Shown: positions 1 to 6,329, counted from the stretch's first letter. The stretch: 29,791 nucleotides of DNA from Candidatus Colicola coprequi (GCA_018065765.1 JAGHSR010000060.1:1-29791); one strand, 5' to 3'. Numbers and translations are program-made. The notes: generated by a model not told the origin, from the sequence alone.

Positions 1-160
1 TGACAAGCATCACCACCCCCATTATGCTATATCCACCAATTACCCACGGATTGAGGTATTGGCGGATAACCGACGGATATTTAATAGTTGCTGCTTTTTT
101 GAGCAGCATCTGCGCTCCTGCAGCAGAGAATACGGTTAATATGACTAGTATATAGTACAT
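1..160 (-). CDS. Small EamA/SMR-like membrane protein, N-terminal part (runs off the left edge)
   Basis: Reading leftward from an ATG at 158-160 gives an open frame of about 53 codons that leaves the window. It begins MYYILVILTVFSAAGAQMLL: a hydrophobic helix with the Ala/Gly-Gln pattern seen in small multidrug-resistance and ArnE/EamA-type proteins, then a basic stretch (KKAATIKYPS) and a second hydrophobic helix beginning near WVIGGYSIMG. The start is preceded by an A-rich run, as is common in Bacteroidota. A second protein of this kind lies on the same strand at 1636-1971. The two look like an ArnE/ArnF-type pair belonging to the glycosyltransferase operon to the right, now separated by the antisense ATPase gene. 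Family placement comes from the N-terminus only. Confidence 0.6.
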   Translation of the reverse strand, partial: MYYILVILTVFSAAGAQMLLKKAATIKYPSVIRQYLNPWVIGGYSIMGVVMLV

Positions 161-201
161 TTTTTCTTTGTTTTTGGACGTTGTAGGTGAAATATCAATC
201 C

Positions 202-268
202 TTTTAGCAGAAAGAATGCATTTTTTTGCTAAAAAACTTGTATGTGTAAAATATTTTTTATATCTTTG
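202..268 (+). promoter_or_regulatory. Promoter and possible operator of the left ATPase gene
   Basis: The -7 box TATCTTTG lies at 261-268 and a -33 TTG at 238-240, 20 bp apart. This is the Bacteroidota arrangement and places the transcript start about 20 nt before the ATG at 297. Just upstream is an inverted pair, TTTTAGC (202-208) and GCTAAAA (228-234). A similar TTTTAGC/GCTAAA pair sits in the leader of the second ATPase gene (27019-27060). Operator function is inference. Confidence 0.6.
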
Positions 269-296
269 CGGTGTTTTTATAAAATGTTTTTGACAC

Positions 297-1568
297 ATGG
301 CTATTTCTAAAGACTTATTGCGCGAGTGTATCGTATCTCAACGCGAGATGATTACTAGCGCTGAAATAGTGGAACGTCCTTATCATTTTGAGGACGAAAT
401 GAACTATGTTTTAGTTGGCGTTCGTCACGTGGGTAAATCATATTTATTGTACCAGCGTATTAGGCAATTATTTGCTCAAGGGCACACATGGGATGATGTG
501 TTATTCCTCAATTTCGATGATGAGCGTTTAGCTGAAATTACCACATTGGATCTTAATCTCATTTTAGAAGTACACGGCATCTATTCGAAACAAAAGCCAA
601 TTCTTTTTTTAGACGAAATTCAACGAGTTGAGCATTGGGAGCAATTTGCGCGACGTTTGGCAGATAGCAAATACACGGTTTATATCACAGGTAGTAACGC
701 TAAAATGCTAAGTGCCGAGGTTGCCACTACTCTTGGAGGTCGTTTCCTTATACAGGAAGTCTATCCGTTCTCGTTTGGTGAGTTCGTTTCTGCTAAAGGA
801 ATAATATTGGATAAAGACTGGCGCTATTCCACTTCTGCACGAAGCGAGGTGCAACGTGCCTATTTAGAATACTTTACTTATGGTGGACTGCCAGAGATAC
901 TCAGCATTGTATCTCCTGCTGTCAAGCGTTCGTATTTGAGCAGTCTATATCAGAAGATTTACTTAGGCGATATTTGTGCACGACATCGAATATCGGATGC
1001 CAAGGTGCTAAATATCCTTATTAAGAAAATCGCTGAGTCTGTTAAGCAACCCATTTCATATAGGCGCCTTAACCATGTGATAGTATCAACAGGTAGCAAT
1101 TTGTCACTTCCAACGACGATCTCGTATATGGATTATGCGGAAGAAAGTTGGCTTATTTTACCAATCAAGAATCAGTTGGCACAATTATCTGATAAGGAGA
1201 GTACAAAAAAATACTACCTTATCGATAACGGCATACTGAATCTATTTCTCTACAATGGTGAGACTACGTTGTTGGAAAATATTGTTTGCATAGAACTATG
1301 TCGTCGTTATGGCAAAGACAATGTTTCTTACTATAATGCTAGCCATGAAATAGACTTCGTGGTAGAAGAAGCTCGTTTAGCAATTCAAGTGACTTATTCG
1401 ATGCAGGAAGACGAGACTCGCGAAAGAGAGTTAATCCCATTAGCGAAGTTTCAATCTCAGCACCCGGATTGGACGTGTTTGCTCATCACAAATGACAATC
1501 GCGATAGTTATACAAGCGATAATCAGAAGTTCCAAACCATACCAGCCTACCAATGGCTATTGGATTGA
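297..1568 (+). CDS. AAA_14/DUF4143-type ATPase (first copy)
   Basis: This 423-residue protein has the architecture of the AAA_14 plus DUF4143 ATPases that occur in many copies in Bacteroidales. Walker A is GVRHVGKS at residues 41-48, Walker B LFLDE at about 103-107, and a sensor-like TGSNAKML at about 131-138 is followed by the family signature PFSFGEF. The C-terminal part carries LIDNGIL and a nuclease-fold-like HEIDFVVEE...AIQV segment resembling a degraded PD-(D/E)XK core. The biological role of the family is not settled; links to defence or mobile elements are only suspected. The gene has its own promoter and is antisense to the flanking sugar-modification genes, lying exactly between two small membrane-protein genes, so it looks like a later arrival. 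It is followed by motif M and a hairpin. A different member of the family lies at 27095-28444. Confidence 0.85.
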   Translation: MAISKDLLRECIVSQREMITSAEIVERPYHFEDEMNYVLVGVRHVGKSYLLYQRIRQLFAQGHTWDDVLFLNFDDERLAEITTLDLNLILEVHGIYSKQKPILFLDEIQRVEHWEQFARRLADSKYTVYITGSNAKMLSAEVATTLGGRFLIQEVYPFSFGEFVSAKGIILDKDWRYSTSARSEVQRAYLEYFTYGGLPEILSIVSPAVKRSYLSSLYQKIYLGDICARHRISDAKVLNILIKKIAESVKQPISYRRLNHVIVSTGSNLSLPTTISYMDYAEESWLILPIKNQLAQLSDKESTKKYYLIDNGILNLFLYNGETTLLENIVCIELCRRYGKDNVSYYNASHEIDFVVEEARLAIQVTYSMQEDETRERELIPLAKFQSQHPDWTCLLITNDNRDSYTSDNQKFQTIPAYQWLLD

Positions 1569-1595
1569 TTTTTCTCTACAATACGTCAAAGATCG
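1569..1595 (+). repeat. Motif M, copy 1 (3' of the left ATPase)
   Basis: TTTTTCTCTACAATACGTC followed by AAAGATCG starts one base after the ATPase stop. The same word follows the higA stop at 5260-5287 and, inverted, the other higA at 28776-28804. Truncated copies lie at 4488-4504, 26881-26901 and 29584-29601. It is therefore a dispersed repeat tied to the 3' ends of accessory genes. Confidence 0.7.
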
Positions 1596-1632
1596 TTTTT
1601 TATGTGCGGGCGTAAGCTCGCACATTTGTTAT
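1596..1632 (+). terminator. Hairpin between the ATPase and the membrane-protein gene
   Basis: GTGCGGGC-GTAA-GCTCGCAC at 1604-1623 forms an 8-bp stem with one G-T pair. It is preceded by TTTTTTAT and followed by a T-rich but interrupted tail. It sits between convergent genes and probably ends the ATPase transcript, but the tail is weak. Confidence 0.45.
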
Positions 1633-1635
1633 TTA

Positions 1636-1971
1636 TTATGCGCGTGCATATAATGCAATTCCTGAGATTATAATCATTGCTCCTACTATATTCGTCCATG
1701 TGATGGATTCGTCAAACAATAATGCAGCCAACAATAGAACAAATACTAAACTCGTCCCCTTAAACATATATGCTGTGGATAGTTCAATTCGTTTCAACAC
1801 TTGTTGCCACAATATCGCATATATGCCCATCACAACAACAGCCCCACCTAATCCAAGTAGGTAATTAATAGACATCATTTCTTGCTGCGATGCATATTTG
1901 GTAAATATCGTCACACAAGCATAAAGCAAATTAATGCCTATCAATGAACCATATTTTAGATAATTATTCAC
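1636..1971 (-). CDS. Small EamA/SMR-like membrane protein
   Basis: About 111 residues with four predicted membrane helices: LIGINLLYACVTIF, YLLGLGGAVVVMGIYAIL, AYMFKGTSLVFVLLLAALLF and NIVGAMIIISGIALYA. The LLFDESITWTNIVGAMIIISGI region matches the last two helices of EamA/SMR proteins such as ArnE/ArnF, which move lipid-linked sugars across the inner membrane. I prefer the GTG at 1969-1971 as start because it overlaps the upstream acetyltransferase stop as GTGA, the coupling also seen between the two genes before it. In-frame TTG (1980) and GTG (1977) codons are alternatives. From its neighbours, a role in flipping or supplying a sugar carrier lipid is likely but unproven. Confidence 0.7.
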   Translation of the reverse strand: MNNYLKYGSLIGINLLYACVTIFTKYASQQEMMSINYLLGLGGAVVVMGIYAILWQQVLKRIELSTAYMFKGTSLVFVLLLAALLFDESITWTNIVGAMIIISGIALYARA

Positions 1972-2666
1972 AACCACCAATGATAAATATCTACTATGCT
2001 TTTTATCTTAAATCCATTCTTTTCATACCATCGACAAGCATCTGTATTTGCTTTTTGGGTAGGAACTTCAAGAGTGTGAATATACCCCAATTGATAAAGG
2101 TAGTTTTCTACAGTACTCATAATTTTTGTTCCTATACCACTATGTTGGCAATCATTATCAACCGATGCTAAGCCAATATGTGCCAAACCACTATCATTAT
2201 AATCAACGGTAATCATTCCCTTGACTATGCCTTCTATGCTATACTCAAAGATATACTTATTGGAGCCATTTTGTGGACACGCATTTTCTATCCAGCGATT
2301 ATATAATCTTTCAAAACTACCTTTGGGGAATCTATTATCTAACTTAAAACGAGAATATCCTCCACTAATATGAGCGAGGTGATAAAGGCTATTCGATGGA
2401 GTATTTCTTTCATAAATGGATACTTCTTCAAATGCCTGTTTGGGCTTGCAAGATTTGCTATACAAGACTTTCTCATCAACCAAATGAGAATTTTCTGCCT
2501 TAAATCCAACATGGTTTTCGTCAAAGACATAAAGTAAATCATACTCTTTTTTGAGTAGGTTTACCTTAGATGCCAATTCTTCGGCTTCCTCTTTCGTTTG
2601 AATATCGGCTCTACCTATGCGTAAGCCGAAAAAGTCACTATCCCATTCTAATTTGCGTATATTCAT
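1968..2666 (-). CDS. WecD-like GNAT N-acetyltransferase
   Basis: This 232-residue protein opens MNIRKLEWDSDFFGLRIGR, the N-terminal signature of WecD/RffC-type sugar acetyltransferases (LxWDSxFFG). Its C-terminal GNAT domain has the acetyl-CoA loop QHSGIGT and ends with the usual ACRWYEKNGF. WecD acetylates the 4-amino group of a dTDP-4-amino-4,6-dideoxy sugar; the exact substrate here cannot be read from sequence. The start at 2666 is chosen because its ATG overlaps the glycosyltransferase stop as ATGA; a start nine bases upstream would lengthen the overlap without adding family sequence. It is the second gene of a surface-sugar operon and is coupled to the membrane protein that follows. Confidence 0.8.
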   Translation of the reverse strand: MNIRKLEWDSDFFGLRIGRADIQTKEEAEELASKVNLLKKEYDLLYVFDENHVGFKAENSHLVDEKVLYSKSCKPKQAFEEVSIYERNTPSNSLYHLAHISGGYSRFKLDNRFPKGSFERLYNRWIENACPQNGSNKYIFEYSIEGIVKGMITVDYNDSGLAHIGLASVDNDCQHSGIGTKIMSTVENYLYQLGYIHTLEVPTQKANTDACRWYEKNGFKIKSIVDIYHWWL

Positions 2667-3607
2667 TCTGCACAATTTTTAGTCTCGGAAACAATATAAG
2701 TAGGACGATTCTTTACGGTATCAAACATTTTACCGATGTATAAACCAACTAATCCAAGCAGAGATATAACAACTCCTGTCAAGAACCAAATAGATATAAT
2801 CAAACTGGTGAATCCCATCACTTGAATATCGCCTACGAAATAACGAATGATATAAATAAGAGCGATTAAAAATGATAAAATTGTCATCCAAGCACCAATT
2901 TTTACCATCAAACGCATTGGTTTATCCGAGAAGGAAATAATGGTATCCAACGCCAATTTAAACAAACGACCAAAATTATAAGTTGATTTGCCTTCTGCAC
3001 GGGCGTCATGCTGAATAGGTAGATATGCTTTTCTAAATCCAACCCATTGCACTTGCGCCGGGAAATAGCGCATTTTATCTCCCATTGCAAGAATGGCATT
3101 TATTACTTTACGATTGTATATCCCAAAGTTTGCGACACTAGCATCCTGCTTTGTCTCTGTCAAATAAGCTAATAATGCATAAAACGATTTAGAGCCCAAT
3201 TGTTTTATCCAAGAATGTTCACGATGTACACGCTGTGCCAATACACTATCATACCCTTCTTGTGCTTTCTTGTATAGATTTGGTATTTCTTCTGGGCGGT
3301 CTTGTAGGTCACAATCCATCACTACTACCCAATCACCCTTGGCGTAATTAAGCCCTGCGGTGATGGCATAGTGCTGACCAAAGTTGCGAGAGAGGTTAAG
3401 ACCTTTGACACGTTTGTCTTGGGCGCAGGCTTTCTCTATCTCGCTCCATGTGTCGTCAGGAGAGGCATCATTGACGAGAATAATCTCCCAATTCTCGGTA
3501 ATCGTACTTACACTCGTTGCGATGCGGTCAACTAACTCTTTTACCATCTTTTCTCCTCGATATTCAGGAGAAACGATACTGATATGTGGATGTTTGTTCA
3601 TATTCAT
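2663..3607 (-). CDS. Family 2 glycosyltransferase (ArnC/GtrB/DPM-like)
   Basis: The protein has 314 residues from the ATG at 3607 (MNMNKHPHISIVSPEY). The GT-A domain shows ISIVSPEY, LVNDASPDDTW and the DXD-type MDCDLQD; the second half has GKSTYNFGRLFKLALD, typical of polyprenyl-phosphate glycosyltransferases. Two C-terminal membrane helices follow (about residues 230-255 and 265-292). Such enzymes load a sugar onto undecaprenyl phosphate at the inner face of the membrane, which fits the acetyltransferase and EamA/SMR-like proteins downstream. The frame extends upstream to 3667, but that part has no family sequence and abuts the terminator of the RNA at 3661-4140. No convincing promoter lies between that terminator and the gene, so transcription may depend on read-through of the RNA. 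Confidence 0.85.
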   Translation of the reverse strand: MNMNKHPHISIVSPEYRGEKMVKELVDRIATSVSTITENWEIILVNDASPDDTWSEIEKACAQDKRVKGLNLSRNFGQHYAITAGLNYAKGDWVVVMDCDLQDRPEEIPNLYKKAQEGYDSVLAQRVHREHSWIKQLGSKSFYALLAYLTETKQDASVANFGIYNRKVINAILAMGDKMRYFPAQVQWVGFRKAYLPIQHDARAEGKSTYNFGRLFKLALDTIISFSDKPMRLMVKIGAWMTILSFLIALIYIIRYFVGDIQVMGFTSLIISIWFLTGVVISLLGLVGLYIGKMFDTVKNRPTYIVSETKNCAE

Positions 3608-3660
3608 TCTATTCGTTTGGCATTTACTGTTCGCGAAATTGAATGAATACAACCAAGTAT

Positions 3661-3699
3661 AAAACAAAAAACGCGGATTTCTGCTCTTGCTTATCCGTG
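3661..3699 (-). terminator. Terminator of RNA copy A
   Basis: On the minus strand CACGGAT and ATCCGCG pair around an AAGCAAGAGCAGA loop and are followed by TTTTTTGTTTT. The stem, loop word AGCAAG and T-run match the terminator of RNA copy B (26466-26501). Confidence 0.75.
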
Positions 3700-4140
3700 T
3701 TTTGAGGTCCTAGGAAAACCTGTTTTAGTCGAATAAGCATTAGAAATCCACGCCGTGTATGGTAACCTATGCACAAAAGCACAGGTGTAAGATACACCCA
3801 TGGACATCTACTACTTACTTGTTCTCGAACTAAAACGATTTGAAATTTCCTAGGTTTCAAAACATCGACAACAAGCGTTAGTAAACGCCTTTTCGCGTTC
3901 TTCACCTCACGGCTTCACGCGATTAATATGTCCCGAAATCTCGTTTGGCGAGTGATGATATAGGCATTTTCAGCTTCTATCACGAGCGAGACACTTCTCT
4001 GCCCAGAAGGGCGCAACTGGCAAAGCCGTTGCCCTCCCACTTACCCAGCGTGGATTTCGATATTCTTCGCTTTTTTACGTTGTCGAAGCCAACGACAAAC
4101 CTATATTTTAGTCCTAATTGGTGTGAAGACTTTAGTTGTT
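3661..4140 (-). ncRNA. Long structured noncoding RNA, copy A
   Basis: This stretch of about 480 nt has no credible protein on either strand but has a complete transcription unit on the minus strand: a promoter at 4146-4177 and a terminator hairpin at 3672-3699. The RNA is rich in pairing. Local stems include TTGTCG/CGACAA, GGGC-AAC/GTT-GCCC, CTCG/CGAG, CGCG/CGCG, GGCGTT/AACGC, TTTGAAA/TTTCAAA and GGTGTA/TACACC. Two long-range pairings are visible: GTTTTAGTTCGA with TCGACTAAAAC, and the loop CCTAGGAAA with TTTTCCTAGG about 130 nt further on, a possible pseudoknot. A diverged copy lies at 26091-26501 with the same words in the same order. I see none of the hallmarks of tmRNA, RNase P RNA, or group I or II introns. 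Function unknown. Confidence 0.65.
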
Positions 4141-4145
4141 CACGA

Positions 4146-4177
4146 CAAAGGTACAACAAATATTTGAATCTACCAAA
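4146..4177 (-). promoter_or_regulatory. Promoter of RNA copy A
   Basis: Read on the minus strand: TTTG at 4177-4174, a 20-bp spacer, then TACCTTTG at 4153-4146. This is a full match to the Bacteroidota housekeeping promoter and predicts a start near 4140. Confidence 0.75.
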
Positions 4178-4533
4178 TAAACATCAAAAAAATCTGTGTA
4201 ACATGTGGATAACATCTGTATTTTCTTACAAACTAATCATGTCAAAAGTCAATTCACATTATTTATAGTCTCATGCTTGACTGTTTTTTCTGTTTGAGGG
4301 TCATTCGCCCCTCTCAACCCTCGATCGACTGTCGGTCGACCGTCGGGAAAATAAGCTTCACTTTTCGTGAAACACACGTTCAACAATACTAAACTCTACA
4401 CTCTAATCTCTACTCTTTCCCTCCCCCTTCTGGGGGTTGAGGGGCTCTCTACTCTCTACACTCTAATCTCTCTACCTCATCACCTAATATTGTAGAGAAA
4501 AATATAGAAAAATCGAATAATTTCGCGAAAATA
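4178..4533. other. Repeat-rich spacer without a gene
   Basis: This holds repeat R (4257-4315), a TCGAC-TGTCG-GTCGA palindrome near 4325-4340, a CCCCC-TTCT-GGGGG hairpin near 4424-4437 flanked by two runs of CTCTA-type low-complexity sequence (4391-4476), and an inverted fragment of motif M (4488-4504). Similar CTCTA-type sequence occurs inverted at 28533-28580. No credible open frame. Confidence 0.6.
4257..4315 (+). repeat. Repeat R, copy 1
   Basis: A 34-nt core (4257-4290, from CATTATTTATAGTC to GACTGTTTTTTC) differs by one base from the reverse complement of 28619-28652. After a less conserved gap both copies contain CATTCGCCCCTCTC. The copies are inverted relative to each other, as are the two higBA pairs beside them. 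Confidence 0.75.
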
Positions 4534-4565
4534 TTTGCATATGTCGAATTTTTTATATACCTTTG
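4534..4565 (+). promoter_or_regulatory. Promoter of the first higBA pair
   Basis: TTTG (4534-4537), 20 bp, TACCTTTG (4558-4565). The predicted start lies near 4572, so the toxin must begin at the ATG at 4590 and not at 4563, which is inside the -7 box. Confidence 0.75.
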
Positions 4566-4589
4566 CAGCAGATTTTTAAAATAACCACT

Positions 4590-4889
4590 ATGCGAATAGT
4601 ATCACATCGAACATTAAAGGAATTTTACGAAACACCCGGATATGAAGATTCAAAAGTTGCTCTTGAACGTTGGTACCAAATAGCAGAAGAAGCAGAATCG
4701 CATAGTTTGAATGATATCCGAAAAGATTTTCCTTCTGCAGACTATGATGGGAACCGACACTGTGTTTTTAATATCCGTGGGAATAAGTATCGCTTGGTAG
4801 TGGTCGTAAAATTTGTAATGGGAAATATTTTAATTAGGTGGATTGGTCCACATAAGGAATACGATAAACTTGATTGTTCAACGCTTTAA
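4590..4889 (+). CDS. higB: HigB-family toxin (mRNA interferase), first pair
   Basis: The 99-residue protein begins MRIVSHRTLKEFYETPGYED. It has the HigB-toxin pattern: a central LNDIRKDFPSADYDGNRHCVFNIRGNKYRLVV core and a C-terminal IRWIGPHKEYDKLD, where the conserved H-x-x-Y-D belongs to the RNase site. HigB toxins cleave mRNA in the translating ribosome and are held inactive by HigA, encoded just downstream (11-nt gap). The paralogue at 29181-29477 has the same layout and the same C-terminal motif (VGTHAEYDKIKD). Family assignment is firm; toxicity and partner specificity are inferred. Confidence 0.88.
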   Translation: MRIVSHRTLKEFYETPGYEDSKVALERWYQIAEEAESHSLNDIRKDFPSADYDGNRHCVFNIRGNKYRLVVVVKFVMGNILIRWIGPHKEYDKLDCSTL

Positions 4890-4900
4890 ATTATATTACT

Positions 4901-5257
4901 ATGAGTACAATTACGGAAGCGCAATATCTTTTTGCTAAGCAACGCATTGAAGACCTCTTATTAGTGGATGATAGCAATCCTAACGATCCTAATGTCATTG
5001 AATTAGGACTGATGTCTGACATCATCATTGAATACGAAAAGGAACATTATCCGATTGATAAACCAACCGTTGCAGAACTGATTAGCAATGCCTTGGAGGA
5101 ACAGGGAATGACCCAAAAACAATTAGCAAGCATATTGAATATCAGCCCATCGCGAGTTAATGATTTTGTCATTGGTCGTTCAGAACCTAACTTACGCCAA
5201 GCAGGACATATTTGTCGTACATTACATATCTCTCCAGCTTCCATGATGCAAGTGTAA
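4901..5257 (+). CDS. higA: HigA-family antitoxin, first pair
   Basis: The 118-residue protein starts at MSTITEAQYLFAKQRIEDLL. An acidic N-terminal segment (residues 10-65, including EYEKEHYPIDKPT) precedes an HTH_3/XRE DNA-binding domain at about residues 67-110: LEEQGMTQKQLASILNIS, then PSRVNDFVIGRSEPNL. This is the usual HigA arrangement in Bacteroidota, where the N-terminal part is long compared with enterobacterial HigA. It should neutralise HigB and repress the promoter at 4534-4565. An earlier in-frame ATG at 4874 overlaps higB and adds no family sequence. Motif M and a strong terminator follow the stop. Confidence 0.88.
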   Translation: MSTITEAQYLFAKQRIEDLLLVDDSNPNDPNVIELGLMSDIIIEYEKEHYPIDKPTVAELISNALEEQGMTQKQLASILNISPSRVNDFVIGRSEPNLRQAGHICRTLHISPASMMQV

Positions 5258-5259
5258 GT

Positions 5260-5287
5260 CTTTTTCTCTACAATACGTCAAAGGTCG
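5260..5287 (+). repeat. Motif M, copy 2 (3' of higA)
   Basis: CTTTTTCTCTACAATACGTC plus AAAGGTCG begins two bases after the higA stop. Its last bases (AAGGTCG) are also the left arm of the terminator at 5281-5318, so the repeat is fused to a terminator here. Confidence 0.7.
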
Positions 5288-5318
5288 CTCGGCGTTACTA
5301 CGCCCGCGACCTTTTGTT
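5281..5318 (+). terminator. Terminator of the first higBA pair
   Basis: AAGGTCGC (5281-5288) pairs with GCGACCTT (5306-5313), with an inner GGCG/CGCC stem and a TTTTGTTGTTTT tail. A strong intrinsic terminator. Confidence 0.8.
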
Positions 5319-5340
5319 GTTTTATACTATGAAGTGTCTA

Positions 5341-5365
5341 AAAAACAAAAACGCGGATTTCTGCT
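5341..5365 (-). repeat. Fragment of the structured RNA's 3' end
   Basis: On the minus strand AGCAGAAATCCGCG followed by a T-rich run matches the last 25 nt of RNA copy A (3661-3685). The left arm of the hairpin is missing, so it is a remnant or recombination scar. It lies downstream of folD on the same strand and may still help end the hut transcript. Confidence 0.55.
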
Positions 5366-5453
5366 ATAGGATAACTATATCAAAAAACATGACTGAATGT
5401 TGTGTTTGTGAGACCCTATAGGAGGTAGGAAGTAGGACCGCTGCGCTATAGGA
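5364..5453. repeat. Three CTATAGGA repeats between higA and folD
   Basis: CTATAGGA occurs at 5364-5371, 5416-5423 and 5446-5453, with GGTAGGAAGTAGGA between the last two. The whole 5315-5468 spacer looks repeat-derived and holds no gene. Confidence 0.5.
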
Positions 5454-5468
5454 GAAACAAAACACCCC

Positions 5469-6329
5469 TTAACAATGGCGAAGGAAGCAGTCGATGGTAT
5501 TTTCCATCAAGGAACAAATAGTAAGCGGTCCTACGCCACCCGGGACGGGAGTAATCATAGTACAATGTGGTGCCACCCGTTCGGTATCAACGTCCCCTAC
5601 CATCTTACCTGTTTGTGGATCGCTATTGATACCCACGTCCACTATCACGACACCGTCAGACACCATGTCTTCGGTAATAAAATGGGCTTGTCCAATCGCC
5701 GCTACAATCACTTCTGCACTACGGAGCAAAGCCGCTAAATCACGTGTGCGACTATGTGCTATCGTCACGGTAGCGTTCTCGTTCATTAGGAGTTTAGCCA
5801 CTGGCAACCCTACGATATTACTTCTTCCTACAACCACAACACGTTTGCCTGTTAAGTCGATATTAGCGGCTTTCAAGATACGCATAGCGCTACGTGGAGT
5901 GCAGGGCACGCAGAAACGTGAATAATCGCTGCGTTTCTGTTTCCAAAGGCTGGCTACATTCTTGTCCGTTACACCATCCACATCTTTGTCCGGACTCAAT
6001 GTATCTACGATGCGTTCGGTATGAATATGTTTAGGCAATGGCATCTGAATCAATATGCCATCTACCGTTTTATTCTCATTCAGCATTTCGATTTGGCTGA
6101 CAAGTTCGTCCTCTGTAGTAGATTCAGGAAAGCGCAAAACGCGACAATCCATACCTACAGCAGCAGTATTCTTCTCGCAGTTAGCTACGTATCGACCACT
6201 ACCATAATCGTTGCCTACCAATACGACTGCTAAACAAGGTACTCGTCCATATTGCACACGAAAACCTTGCAGACGCTCGGAAATAGATTGTTTTACTTCA
6301 GCAGCAAGTGCTTTTCCATCAAAGATCAT
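5469..6329 (-). CDS. folD: FolD: methylene-THF dehydrogenase / methenyl-THF cyclohydrolase (variant)
   Basis: The 286-residue protein is a full-length FolD. The folate site has IQMPLP (Gln95) and KDVDG (115-119); the nucleotide fold has VVVVGRSNIVGLPVAKLL and the C-terminal TPVPGGVGPLT. The striking change is in the YxxxK catalytic motif: Tyr47 is present but the lysine (Lys54 of E. coli FolD) is Cys51, in GRYVANCEKN. That lysine is known to be central to the cyclohydrolase step. It is the last gene of the hut operon and overlaps hutI by 11 nt. FTCD in the same operon produces 5,10-methenyl-THF, so an enzyme kept mainly for reducing it to methylene-THF would make sense; this is inference. Whether another folD exists elsewhere cannot be seen. 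Confidence 0.92.
   Translation of the reverse strand: MIFDGKALAAEVKQSISERLQGFRVQYGRVPCLAVVLVGNDYGSGRYVANCEKNTAAVGMDCRVLRFPESTTEDELVSQIEMLNENKTVDGILIQMPLPKHIHTERIVDTLSPDKDVDGVTDKNVASLWKQKRSDYSRFCVPCTPRSAMRILKAANIDLTGKRVVVVGRSNIVGLPVAKLLMNENATVTIAHSRTRDLAALLRSAEVIVAAIGQAHFITEDMVSDGVVIVDVGINSDPQTGKMVGDVDTERVAPHCTMITPVPGGVGPLTICSLMENTIDCFLRHC

Noticed and set aside
3661..4140. tmRNA, RNase P RNA or a self-splicing intron as identity of the structured RNA
   Set aside because: No tRNA-like ends or tag frame, no GAGGAAAGTCC-type RNase P core, and no group II domain V; the last was looked for in both copies.
3945..4268. A 107-codon frame antisense to RNA copy A
   Set aside because: No domain and no promoter, and it spans the RNA promoter and its helices.
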